Source: Jacaranda mimosifolia
Taxonomy: Eukaryota; Streptophyta; Magnoliopsida; Lamiales; Bignoniaceae
Assembly (NCBI GenBank): GCA_018894105.1
Contig: CM032121.1
Coordinates: 2,605,507 to 2,669,506, forward strand
DNA: 64,000 nucleotides
Direction of reading: 5' to 3'
Shown here: piece after piece, positions 49,080 through 61,589 of the stretch
Layout: each line of letters opens with the position of its first letter
Numbering within the stretch: the first letter of the stretch is position 1
Program-made: the position numbers and the translations under genes
Notes under the pieces: model-generated
What the model saw: the letters and a program-made list of their open reading frames with translations, nothing else
The model's database searches: none
What the model was told of the DNA's origin: nothing

Positions 49080-52000
49080 TGTAACACCCCTAAAATTCAG
49101 TAATTTTTGAAAAATGAAGATTTAGAAAATCAAGATATTAGTTGGTCGGATTTTAGGGCTTGAAAGTAAATAAAAGGAATTGATTGTAAGAATTTTAGAA
49201 GTTTTGGGGTTGAATTGAAAATTGAGGAAAACTTAATTTCCAACATTTGGAAATTTTGTAGGTCAAAGTAGAATTATTCTTGGTCAAAGGGGCCAAAATA
49301 AGGTCTTAACTAAGTTTGGGATTGAAATTGAAGATGAAATAACTTTTGAGAACTTAATTGAAAGCTAACTAAAACATTTGGTGGTCAATCTGCGAATATA
49401 GAAAATCCAATTTTATAAATTGGCACTTTGCAACCCCCCCCCCCCCATTCTTTCTTCTTCATTTTCTTCCCCAAACACCATCGTGACCACCCTCTCACCG
49501 GCCACCTCTCATTGACAACCAAACTTTAGCAAATTTGGTATCATTTTCTTCCTCTCCTCACATAGAACACGAATATACAAATTTCTCCCCAAACCTTCCA
49601 GTGTACCAGCTAGAAACCGAGCTCAAACTTTCGGCCATGGTGGTGGTTGATGGGTTTCACGTCTCCGGCGATTGAACCTTGGTTATGAGTAGTGGGTTTT
49701 GTAGCCCTCAAATCAAGGATCACAATGGTAGCTTGAGCATTCAAAACGGACCACCGTGGATGGAGAAATTGGAAGAAAACCAAGCGGTGGTGATTGGTGG
49801 CGGGATTTTGGTTTTTCAGTCAATTGACCAGCTAAATGGTGGCAAAATCCAAAATTGTTTGGGGGTTTGATTCTTGGAGCTGAGGAGCATCTTTTGGTGG
49901 TGTCGTTGGCCATCTTCCGCAGCAGCAGACGACAGCGGTGGTGAAAGGGCAGTTTGTTCGCCTCGTCAAGAGGGTGACATGTATGTCGGTTGATTGTCGT
50001 TTCTCCTTGCCGATAATTCAAAGTTTGGGTAAATGTCCGAAATTAGGATTAAGCTTGTTGTATGTATTTGTTTAGATGTATTCTTAATCCAAACCTTGTA
50101 TTTCGAAAGATAATGAAGGAAACGATCGATCAGAATAGTCATGCATAAGAATGGAACATTCATGCACGATAATTAAGCTTATTGAATTTGGAATGGTATT
50201 ATTTCATGTGAACTATAGGTTAGATGACTTATTAAGTATACAAAACCCTAATTTTATGTTATTGCGACTTAAGTGACAAAATTTGGGATTTTACGAAAAA
50301 TTGGACTGTGTTATAAGGTTAAATTGGTAAGTTAAGGACTCAATTTTATTATTTTGCTGGTATAGGTTGAAATCCATAAATATTTCATACAAACAATACG
50401 TATAGTATATCCTGCGGCGATGATGCTAAAGAAGAACCCTAACCATTATGTATTGAACTGGACTATTATTAATATGAATATGATTGATAGAGATATTCGG
50501 GATTGAACGAGGGTTTTGATTTGGTAAATTATTCTTTTGAATAGGTGACGAGGATTGGGGCCCTGGAGATAAGTAAGTTTTGACTTCTTGCCAAGGTTGA
50601 TAAGGTGAGGTTTCGCGAATTTGGCACTCTTGAACCTATCGCTTTTCTTGATAAACCCCTGTGAGGGTTGGTATTGATTTGATTGTCGTATTCTATTAAT
50701 TATTGTTACCTCCATGAAGATCCGCTAATCTAGCAACTCTTGTAACTATCGATTCTTTGATAAGCCCTTGTGACGGTTGATATTGATTCGATTACTGTAT
50801 TCTGTGAATGATTGTTGATTGTTACCCCTATGAGGGATCTACTGATTGGTTCTTGATTGTTTGAGCTTATTCTATAGTTATCATTGAACTTGTTAGGTTC
50901 TGCTGATTTGATATCTGTCATGATTTTCGTTATTAATTTTCGAACCCTGTGAGGTTTTCTTGATTCAAAATTGATTGATATTTGATCTGTTTTATTGAAA
51001 ATAACTGTCAAATCAACTTCTATGAAGCTTTGTGAAAATTGGTTCTTTTATGAAAACTGAACTGTACGGCCGAGTGGCTTGTGTTTTCTTTAAAACCGTA
51101 CTTAACGCATTGATTTACCGTTCTGACGTCATGAACTTTCACAGTGTTACTGTATCATTCATGTTGAATTGGTGTCTTGAGTGTCAAATATCATATTGAT
51201 TTTCTTGATTGATCAGTGTATCGTGGATTTGCCGTGTCGGCATAATTGTTCAGTTATTCTGCCATGTTGGCAATTGATCGCTCAAAATATTGACTGAAAA
51301 TGATATAAGAGAATTGTTGGGCAGAGAGCCTTGCCAAGTTGTTATGCTTGTGCTATTGTTTTTCCAAGCCATCATGCTTATGCCATTGTAGTTGCCAAGT
51401 TGTCATGCTTGTGCTATTGTTATTGCCGAGCTAATGCTCGTGCCATTATGATTATTGGATTGTTATTATTGAATTGTTGTATTGTTATGGAGGCATAAGG
51501 ATATTTTGATATACATACATGTGTTTTAGTTGATATGCATAGTTTGTTGGGCTTGCACTTTTGATTATATTTAGCTTGCGGGGAAATAAGATTGGAGTGA
51601 GTTCCCATCTGGATCGAGCTGAAGCCAAGCCAACTAAGCCGTCTGTTTTCCCTTCCGAAATATGATCAGTTGAGACACTATAAACCTCCCGAACAGCATC
51701 GATCGATATGATCCCGGGCCTTTTGTGGTGACGGTTAAAGCATCTTGACCTAGCAAATATTATTGCCTGAAAATGTGTTTTCTTTATTTTAACTAGTAAC
51801 TGTAGAGGGTTATTAGAGTTGAATGGGGATTTTGAATATGAAATACTCTTTTGATTAGGTGACGAAGAAGTGGGCCCTGCTGATCAATAGATTGCTGACT
51901 GTGATTGCTTTTGCTGAGACTATAGAGGTGAGGGACTGTCAATTTGGCACCTTTTCATACTTATCTGTACTTGTGTAAAACCCTATGAGGATTTCTATTT

Positions 52001-53518
52001 CTATTTCTGTACTGTACTCTATTTTGATTGAAATCTAGAAATTATTTGAAATTTCGATTGTTATCTGTTATCCAATATGAACACCCATATGAGGGCTATC
52101 TTTTGTTATTGATTCTGATTTTTGTCTGTTCTGGCATCCAAAACTTTTGTTTGTATCTGTATCTTTGTTGTCTGACTGTCTTGTTATCTGTACTATCTTA
52201 GTATCGTTATCTGTTGCCTTGCCGACACACTTGTTTATCTGTTCAGTGTTAATTGGCTATGCTGGCTTATCTGAATCTATTTACCACTATCGTGTTGCCT
52301 TGATGGCATTTTTGTTCTATTCTATACTATTTTATCTTAGAACCGGTAGTGTGTTAGGGATTTCCCCCTAGGCATTTGCACAAAGAATTATTGATTCTAT
52401 TATATGTATGGAGACTTGTCTGGGCCGAGCGTCAATCCTAGCAGAATGCTTAGATACATGGGACATTCCATGCAACCTGCATGAGTGTCGATGACACGCT
52501 AAGGATTTTCCCTTAGGTGTCGACGATGCGCTAAACAAAACACTTACGAATCCGCAATGCGCCATACAATCTGTATGGGCTTCTACTATGTACCAAGCTG
52601 TCATGCTTTGGTAATCTGACTGATTGATTGACTGGAATAAGGAAAATCTGATATGTGTGTCATGTTGTGACTTGTTGGACTACATATGTTACTTAGGTTT
52701 ACTTGATTTTGATTATATTCCGATTGTTTGAATCCTGCTCATGGAGCAATAAGGATGGGGTAGCTTCTTGGTCTAGATCAGGCTGTTGTCTGGGCCAAAC
52801 GAGCCAAGTGTATTTTCTCTCAACTGTGATCGATTGAGATGTCCCTTTACCTCCCCAGCAGGATCGGTTGAGACGATCCCAAGCCGTTTAAGCTAACAAT
52901 CACAACCTCTGTGCTAGTACCTACTAATAACCTTGAATTTGCTAATGCCAGTGAATGTTCATCACTGTCTATAATCTGATTCGTTTGTAAACTGATTCTT
53001 GACTGCTTGTATCTTGATATGTTTCTGTTTTGACTGTTAAATGATGATTTATTGAGTTGATTCTTCTTCAACAGATCCCCACTGCTTACTTACAATTGTC
53101 CCTCGCTAAGTCCTTTAGACGTACCCTCCCGTTTTATCTCTATTTTTCTTAGACAGGGTTAAGTGATGAATGTGGACTTCTGGCTTGAACTAGAGAAAAT
53201 TATATTTTGTACTGGAACATGTGTTTTAAGTATATATATAGGTCTACTCGAATGTTAAACTTTAACTTAGACATATTGTGACATGTCAGGTTGAATTATA
53301 ATATGTGGTATATATATTACGTAGAATATTGTGGGATCAGCTATGACTGGTATATAGTACTTTTGTTGAGATTTGCTTAAGTTGAAATCCGTGGCTGCTA
53401 TTTCTAATGAGTTTTGAAAAGCTCATTATGGGCTTATTGTCTGTTTGTTTGTTAAGGATCAAGATTGCATCAGTGTGGCACCTTAGCTAAGGTGTCATCT
53501 CGAGATGGGGGTGCTACA
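49080..53518 (+). repeat. Chimeric gypsy LTR, 4439 bp
   Basis: Ends TGTAACACCCC and GGGGGTGCTACA are correct LTR ends, but the flanks (TAATG left, AATAG right) do not match. LTR landmarks occur twice: AATAGGTGACGAGG then GAGGTTTCGCGAATTTGGCA near 50540-50625, and ATTAGGTGACGAAG then GAGGGACTGTCAATTTGGCA near 51855-51950. The first part (to about 51785) resembles the 29174 family and the second the 35396/7923 family. I read it as the 5' part of one LTR joined to the 3' part of another. A 13-C run lies at 49434-49446. Short frames at 49679-49870 and 52147-52371 show no domain. Confidence 0.75.
51331..51449. repeat. 30/31-bp tandem repeat x4 in the chimeric LTR
   Basis: Units begin TTGCCAAGTTGTTATGCTTG; starts at 51331, 51362, 51392 and 51423. 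Confidence 0.85.
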
Positions 53519-54239
53519 AATAGCACCCAAAAAATAAATACCACTGTATTTTAATAAATACAATTTTTTTTAAAAATTAATATTATACTAAAACAACTAT
53601 TCATTTAACTTATTATATATTTTAAAAGTTTTGGCACATGTATCGAATGTGCCAAAATTGTTGTGCCAAAACTTCTAATATATATAATAATTATCATCTA
53701 CACATTGATTGTAGTAAGGGTTAGATACGAGAACATTTACTTCAAATTTAACTAAATCAATTTTATTAATTGGTTGTAGTCGATGTCCTATTTTTTTTAT
53801 AGTATTAAATATGATCAGTTCTCATATCCAACGGTGTGGCTCCATCACTACGAGCCATCTAAACTTAAAAGGATAGGCCCAACTCAACATCCTCGTATAA
53901 ATACTTTACTCGCATAATATTAAAAATACGCTTAGTGTTGATTTGTTCCACATTTATTTGTACTCTTCCATCTTACTGAAGTAAATTTCGGTTGATCAAT
54001 TTGAAATTCATAGCTTTCAAAACCAGCTTCAATCTAAAAACAACCTTAGCTATCAAAATTAAGAATGCATTGAGTGGTTTTTGTTGATCCAGAGATGATA
54101 GTTTAATGGTACGTACGAGGGTGAGAGGGACTTATTCCTAATGTTATTACTCAGTTAATTTCAAGATGGTAACTGTTTGGCAGTTCTTTACGTATTCTGT
54201 CATTGGAGCAAAATGGCGAACATGTGATAATACATAAAC
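53519..54239. other. Unassigned non-coding sequence
   Basis: AT-rich, no ORF above 60 codons. Contains an inverted pair around TTTTGGCACA (53629) and TGTGCCAAAA (53679). Not shared with unit 1. Confidence 0.4.
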
Positions 54240-55815
54240 ACACAAACACGATAAGGAAAAGAATTCGGAAAGGATATAACAAAATGAAGAATTTGATGCA
54301 TTAGAATATTTGTGATTCACAATGAATTAGCTGGATATTCTGACATATCAATTATATATTAGGATTGTGTAAAAATCAGAATATGTAATATGTGGAAAAT
54401 TTGAAACGTAAGACTACTTGTGAATTAGAGGATGTTTATGTAAGTTTACAAATTTCCAAAAATATCTTATAAGATGTTTAAAAGTTTATGGAATGTTGCA
54501 AAGTGTAAGAGTTTATAAGATTATATAATAAGAAATTGGGATTTTGTAAAATAAGATATTAGAATCTTGTAGATTCTTCAAAAAAAGTAAAGGGATCCTA
54601 ACTTATTCTCAAAATCTTAACAAACATTTAATTTGATCATTTTAATTACAAAATTATTATTACCAATATCTTATAAACTTCCAATTTTTAATCCAAGAGT
54701 ATTTTAAATTACCAACACTTTAATAACTTATTTTAAAACTAAGATTTTATTTCTTATAAGCTTCAAAAAAAATTTATAAGATGTAAAAGTTTATAAGATC
54801 TTTTAAATAATTAAGTTCAACTAAATATGCTTTGAAGCAATACAAAAAAAGTCAATTTCTTATTCATTTTTTTTTTTTTTTTTGTGCAGTAAAATTCATG
54901 TGATATCATTCTAACATTTATTTGGATGAAAAGACGAATGATATTATTGCATTCATAGAGAACCTCAAGTAAAACATCAGCAAGTTAACAAATCTTGGTT
55001 CAAACCATCCACACACACTAATCTTGGTTCAAGGATAAGAATTAAGGATAGCAAATTGAAGAGTTTGATGCACTATATTATTTGTGATTCACAATGAATT
55101 AGTGCGATATTTTAACATATTATATATTGGGATTGTGTAAAAATTAGAATAATATGTGGAAAGCTTTAAAAGTCAGCTTATCTGTGAATTAGAGGCTGTT
55201 TAGGTAAGTTTATAAGTTTATCAAAATATCTTATAAGATCATTAAGAACTTATAAGATGTTAAAAAAGTATGAACTTATAATGTTTTAAAATAAGATGTT
55301 AAGATCTTATAAATTAAATAAGATTTTGTTATCTTATAGGCTCCTTAAAAAACTAAAGAGGTCCTAACTTATTTTTAAAATTTTAACAAATATTTAGTTT
55401 TGATAATTTTAATTACAAAATTATCATTACTAACATCTTATAAACTTCATTTTTTTTTATCCAACCTATTTTAATTACCAACACTTCAATAACTTATTTT
55501 AAAATTAAATTTTTACTTCTTATAAGTTGCAAAAATATTTTATAAAATATATAAGTTTATAAGATCTTTTAAATAAGTTTTAATTTACTAAACGCTCTAA
55601 AGCAATACAAAAAAGTCACTTTCTTGCTTATATATTTATTGTTTGTTTGTTTGTTTGTATATTTGTTTATTTGTGTAGTAAAATTCATGAGATATCATTC
55701 TAAAATTTATTTGGATGAAAAGACGCAAGATATTAATTATTGCATTGATAGAGAACCTCAAGTAAAAGAATAACAAGTAAACAAGTCTTGGTTTAAACCA
55801 TCCACACACACTGAT
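54240..55815. repeat. Direct tandem duplication, period about 772 bp
   Basis: GATGCA-TTTGTGATTCACAATGAATT words occur at 54295 and 55067, and both units end in CCATCCACACACACT (about 55003 and 55798). Each unit contains one fold-back MITE (54430-54830, 55194-55596), so the MITE was copied with the unit. No gene. Confidence 0.82.
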
Positions 55816-57539
55816 CATCTTGTATAGATTTCTAGTTAAATTTGTTGATTATGGTATGCGGATTCCAATAAAATAAAACATTTTTATAGATATATCATTC
55901 AATGAAAATAAGAGGAAAAGTTGTTCTGAAGGAGTGTTCGAACTGATAAAATATATATCTTTGTCATTATTTGGTTAAGAATATTTATAAGAGAGCAATG
56001 CTATAAATTCGTCGATCAATCAAGCCTTAGTACCTGTTCATAATCACACTATGTGATCAAAACTAAGAGTTCAAATCTTGAGTTGTATTCAAATACGTGT
56101 ATATGTGATATTCAAAATCAAAATGACCAGGGTTAATATCATATTGACCACGATCCCATGTGTATGATGGAATTTTTCATGAGTGGTTTGATGAGTTGGT
56201 TGAATGGCTTGGAGCATGGTAAAGGGGTGAATCGAGTCATGCAACTAAGGAACAAACATCAGACTAGTTGAGAGTGCTCTTGGCTATGGCCCTCCAATGC
56301 CTATGTCAGTTATAATTTGACCAAAAGGCAAATGAGCAGAGTGAGGGCTTTCAAGGTAGTAGAAATCGTAAAATTCAGTGTAAAATGAGGGTATTTATAA
56401 TGTTCATTGTTTGAGGAGACGGTGGGGTTGAAATGACCATGCTCTCCCAACTGTCTAGTAAAATCCCTTTTCTCTTCATAGGGGCCTTGAAAGCCATTTT
56501 ATGGTTGGCTGGCAGCCATGCTTTTCACCGGCTAGAAATAAGAGGCGCCTTCCATCATAATTAATGTGGAGGTGACCGACCGACGGAGTCATTATTGTGG
56601 ATAGGGTAGTGGTTTGGCGACATTAAATGCGAAAGCGACTAGTGGCAGGCACTGCAATTAATGTAATGGTGGCCTGGGGATACCTTGGTCTGCTTCATTG
56701 GTCGACTTGATACGACCGAGGGGACTTTTGATCGTATGGATCATGGGACTAAGGGTCATCCTATGGTCGACTAATCTTACCTGAGGTCGATGATCTTAGC
56801 AAAGCTCTTCCTGAGCCCATGTGAAGGTTTAGGCCTTGTCTTAGATATTGGGCATGTGGGCCAAATGCATTTGGCTCATCTGTTTCACCCATATCATAAG
56901 TCCCCCTCACTCCTCAGTCCCCATCGAGTGTGAGAAAGGTTGGAGTGAAGAGTAGTTGATATGCTTTGGATGTTTTTGGTCCAGGGGATTTGAATTTCAA
57001 CTAGGTTTTTTATGGCGGCAATTACTATTAAGTGCCCATTACTATTAATTTTGACATCATGTTAAGGACTTAACAAATAATTTTTTTGTCTAAAAAAATT
57101 ATATTCCCTTAGTAATTGATGAAAATTTGGAATTGCAAAATACAAGTAGGAAAATTGCAAAAAGGAATAAATTGACACAAGTTTGTGGGAATGCTAGTAG
57201 GATGACACCTCATGATCTAATCAAGGATGGGTAAAAGAGTTTTTTATTTATTCGAGTACTATTCTAACCAGAAGACTCTTTTAATTAGTTATAAATAGGC
57301 CTTTCAAGCATTTAATTACTGACTTTAATTTTTTATTTTAGAGATTAGAAGTTTCACAAGAATTCGAGATTCGGGTGAGGACAAAATGGAGAACAAATTC
57401 ATCCAGGAATATGATTTCCTCTTGTCAAATGTTTCAATTAAAAAAAATGAATTAATCAATCCAATCCAATCCAAACCGATTTAAAATGAATTTGATTGGA
57501 TCAGATTTGCAATAAAAATCTAATAGATTCAAATCAAAT
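55816..57539. other. Unassigned region, partly GC-richer
   Basis: Bases 56110-56950 are GC-richer than the surroundings and contain AAGTCCCCCTCACTCCTCAG and long non-repetitive text with no ORF. This style recalls LTR regions of plant retrotransposons, but I see no ends. The remainder is AT-rich and featureless. Confidence 0.35.
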
Positions 57540-57964
57540 CACGAACACCCTAATAAATATAATATAAATATTATACAAATATAATATATACACACACATT
57601 ATATTACCCCCACCCCCCACCATTCCCACCTCTGCCCGCCATAAAATTTCATGGCAGCCACGATTATAGCTGCCATGGCAGCCAGAAATTTGCCACTTGG
57701 CTAGATCTGGCAAGATCAGGCCACCGGCCACCATGGGTGGTTGCATCTGGCCATAGTGGCCGGCGGCTCCCATATATATATATATTTAGTTATTTTATTT
57801 TTAAATTATATATATTTATCAGCGGCCATGGTCGTCATCTATTTTGGAGCAACCATGGTTGCCATTTTTCATGGGCCAACCATTGTGAAATGGGTTGCCA
57901 TGGCCATGGCAGCCTACAAGGATGGGGTGGAGGTGGGGGTGGACATGAATATACATAAAACATA

Positions 57965-57998
<34 letters not shown>

Positions 57999-58410
57999 TA
58001 TATGTGTGTGAATATATATATATAATATACATATGTGTTTGTGTTAAATGTATTGAGGGGACGATGCATGTGGAGGTGGTGGGTGGTGGGTGGTGGGTTG
58101 GGTATAATATATTTTTGTTAAATATATATAAATACAATATTTATATATGATAACATTATTTCTATATTTATATATATATATATATTTGTAAGATTTAATT
58201 TGAACCGTCGATTGTTCTCAAAAGCATCCAAGTAGAAAAGTCATTTTATACATAAAAACCTTCAAAAATTTGCACAAATGCATGAGTGAGGCGCTTAAGG
58301 AGTCTCATTGCATGATTTTAAAAATAATGAGAGGGTTTTTTGAACTTGTTTTTCACTGGGATCTTTTGCCTATTTCGCTTTTCATAGGGGGGTACAATAA
58401 TTTTTTCCTC
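57540..58410. mobile_element. Mutator-like element remnant related to 42983-44705
   Basis: The right end, read inward (ACCCCCCTATGAAAAGCGAAATAGGC), resembles the left terminus of the MULE at 42983. Both share a TCTGGCCAGATTTGGCCAC-type patch with CCATGG palindromes and the AATTTGAACCGTC phrase, in opposite orientation here. Block B resumes immediately after 58410. The left boundary and target duplication are not identified. Minus and plus frames of 73-100 codons here are made by (CA)n/(TA)n and G-rich tracts. Confidence 0.55.
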
Positions 58411-60290
58411 AATTCCTCAAAATATTTGGACTTTCATATCTATTTACATATCTAGTCATAATCAATTGTTGTTGTTTATGAGAATGCTGCTGTGTGCCTC
58501 TTTGTATGCATCTCGATTGAAAGATTATGATGATACATGATCTTGTCCCACATCCAAAAATTGAGAGGAATGAGATTTAAATATAGAAACCTTTCTCTCA
58601 CCTCTCTTCAAGGCACATGTTCAAAATGAAAAATATCTCTTCAAATATGTCATGGTGAGATAATATTATCAAATGGCTAAATTTCTATATTTAGCGATGA
58701 GTTTGATTGTTATAAAATTATAGAATATTAAATTTAATTTTTGACCACTATAAAAAAAAAAATGAACGTGTAAGAACTTTAGGGTAAAAAATTCATTTAC
58801 CATTTCATTGTAATCTTGTATTTTATTTTTAGAACTAGTTTTTCCTTGACTCGTTATTTCTTTCCTTCAATTTTATCAAAATTAGTCCTTGAGATTTTAC
58901 CAACCACGCTATTTTTAAAGTACTTATACTAATTATATTAGCAGTGCTTGATAATGGGTCGAGCTAGGTGGGCAAGACCCAACAATATATTTGCATTGGC
59001 ATGGTGGGCCAAGCCTCAACAAGTGTAGATATTTAAGGGCCGTTGATGAGCCTATCCTATCCATATTAATAAGCACGGTAGAAGACTTTAGGGCCCAAAA
59101 GAAGGAAATGAGAAATTGACATTTTATTTCTAAATTTGACGTTCAATTTTTAGGCACAATATAAGCCTATAACTAATTAACTCAATTGTTTCAATTAGGT
59201 GCCCATTTTATTTGAGGTTAATAGTTTAGCTCAATATTTTAGATTTCACTATTTTGTAAAATTTAATGTATGTTATATGTTATGTGGACTTGATGATATT
59301 TTAGTTGAATCAAGTGCAATTATGATTATTGAATTAAAAGAAGATGAGTAGATCAAATGAGTAAACTGTAAATCCTAAAAAAAACCACCCTCTTTGATAA
59401 GATGATGGGAAGTGGATCGAGTGCCCTAATCAAATGCACTCTAAGCCCACCCATGAACTTGGGCAACAACATATTCCTATGCCTCCAAATTTATGCTTTA
59501 GACCCAATATTAAGCACTCAAGTCTAGCTTGGACTTTAAAACCTCGTCCTAGGAATGTACAGGAGGATCAATATTTATTTATTTATTTTAACTATTTTAC
59601 TTCATCTTAATTGTTTTTCTGTAATTAATTCTATGAAATTCAAGTTTGTATATTGAAATTATTAAAAATTCATATGTAAAAAAAAAAAATTAAATGAATA
59701 TGTTATTTACATCGCAAGTTAAATTTTTTAGCAAAATGCATATAAGCCAATTTTAAAGTTGTACTAAAAGTGGCAATTTTAAGTTTACTAAAATAAACAA
59801 GCAAAGGTTTACACCACTTTTTTGTCAAAATTAACTTTTCAAGTCGAGTAGTTTGTGGCTCCATAGTTTAAGTCTTTTAGGGATATTTTTGTTGGGATGA
59901 TAAGGTGAGATATAATATTTTTATCCCACCTTATCATTCGTTTGATTGAAATGACAATAAACATTTAAGTTCGCATGAATATCAAATGTCCGTGTTTATA
60001 TATACAATTTTCATTATAAATTAACCTGTCACCTCCCGTAGATTTATTTATCATGCCAATCAAATCATATCACAATGATAAAAAAATCACATAAATAATT
60101 ACATAATAAATAATTATGAGATAACTTAAAAATTCAACTAAATTAACCCTTATATAATATGAGAAATTAGGGTTCGAATCCTAACGGACCCCTAATATAT
60201 ATATGTTTAAATTAAAAAAAAAATCAACTTTCCAAATTGACTGAAATTTACAATTTGAAATTATCAATGACATCAGTTTAATAAATTCCT
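58411..60290. other. Non-coding block B of unit 2
   Basis: Aligns with 4235-5830. No gene seen. Interrupted by the MITE at 59880-60149. The tRNA-like SINE fragment is therefore split into 59850-59876 and 60150-60215; GGTTCGAATCC at 60171 is the B-box-like part. Confidence 0.7.
59880..60149. mobile_element. PIF/Harbinger-like MITE, 270 bp
   Basis: Flanked by TTA on both sides (59877-59879 and 60150-60152). Inverted termini GGGATATTTTTG and, inward from the right, GGGTTAATTTAG. Absent from the matching point of unit 1 (near 5688). Confidence 0.75.
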
Positions 60291-61589
60291 AACATGTCCA
60301 TGTATAACAAGAAAAAGCGAAAAAAAAAAAAAAAAACGTGGCAAATAATTAATTCAACCCTCCAATCTTATTCACACGCTCCTGACACGGGTGGATATTG
60401 ACCTCAGCTAATTAATTCAACCCACGCGTCATTTTGTAAGCCTCAAGTTCTTTGATGGATATGTTGCGAGACTCATGTTTATATAAAATATGGCTCCTGA
60501 TTAATATGGTTGAAAAACCTTATTATGGGCCCGTTTGGTTTCATTTTTAAAGTTTATTTTCGTATTTTGTATTATTTTAAAAATAAAATATATTATTTTT
60601 TATATATTTCCACTTAATATTAATTTAATTTTTATTTTTAAAATATATTTCTCAATAATTTATATATATTTTTTCAATAACATATTTATCTTCTTTTTTT
60701 ATTCCATTATTTATATCTCTCTCACCTACAACCTACTAAATCCAATAAAATCATTATTTTTTCAACAATCAATCAAATACAAAATTATTTTCAACTTATT
60801 TTCTTATGATCAGCATAATTTTGGATTTGATTCAATCAGACTTGACCAGGTTGATGAAAGTGCTTGGTAAATTAAATTATTTTAACAGCATATTATACCT
60901 TGTTAAATAATATTATACTATGGCATTGTTTGCTTGACTTGATTAGATGTGATACATACCTAATCAATCTTTTTTTAATGTTTGTTTCAATTGATAAAAA
61001 CTCTTGATAAATCTTAGGCCCTACATTATTGTTGCTCTTGGAAAATGGATCAAGGGGGAGGGGGGGGGGGAAACTTGATTAGGTGTGATAAGAATTACAA
61101 ATATTTAATAAGGTTTATTTTTTATCTTATTTCAATTAAACCATGATTCTAAAAATGGAAAAGAATGAGAAAATTATGAAAACTTATTAACAAATATAAC
61201 GGATGTAATAGTAAATTTATATATTATATTTTAATTTATTTATATACTAATCATACCAACCAAACATAAAATTAAAATATTATATTCTGATGGACGTAAA
61301 ATGTATCATTTGCTTATATATCACTTCTAATCACATCATTCCAAGCAAACGAGCCCATAAATACTCCCAATTACTCATTTTACAGGTACACTTAAATTTA
61401 ATGCAAGTTAGTCTCCTTAAGAACTTACCTAACTTGTATGCTAATATGAATATTGCTGTTTTACTTTAAAAATTCTTAATGATCCTAATTTGTGGTTGTA
61501 ATTTCATGATTTTTTTTTATTTTATAATTTGTAATTTCATGATCTTGATATATGTTTTGAATTGATTTGACCCATTAAAAATTTATCCA
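60291..61589. other. Non-coding block C of unit 2, first part
   Basis: Aligns with 40550-41820 apart from the MITE present only in unit 1. It holds the truncated MITE 60527-60808; the 111-codon frame at 60535-60870 is this AT-rich MITE read through. Bases 60915-61355, between TTATACTATGGCATTG and CATAAATACTCCCAATTA, are additional in unit 2. Confidence 0.6.

Noticed and set aside
49080..53518. Complete LTR retrotransposon with two LTRs
   Set aside because: No primer site, purine tract or coding remnant lies between the repeated landmarks, and the flanking bases do not match; a chimera of two LTRs fits better.
56110..56950. Host gene in the GC-richer stretch
   Set aside because: No frame over 60 codons, no splice-consistent exons and no recognisable domain; its style is closer to a retrotransposon LTR, but ends could not be found.
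57534..58137. Several 73-100 codon frames on both strands
   Set aside because: They run through (TA)n, (GT)n and G-rich tracts of a MULE remnant, and overlapping frames on both strands are equally open.
60535..60870. 111-codon plus-strand frame
   Set aside because: AT-rich F/I/Y-rich translation of a truncated MITE shared with 41168-41522, where the frame is not kept.
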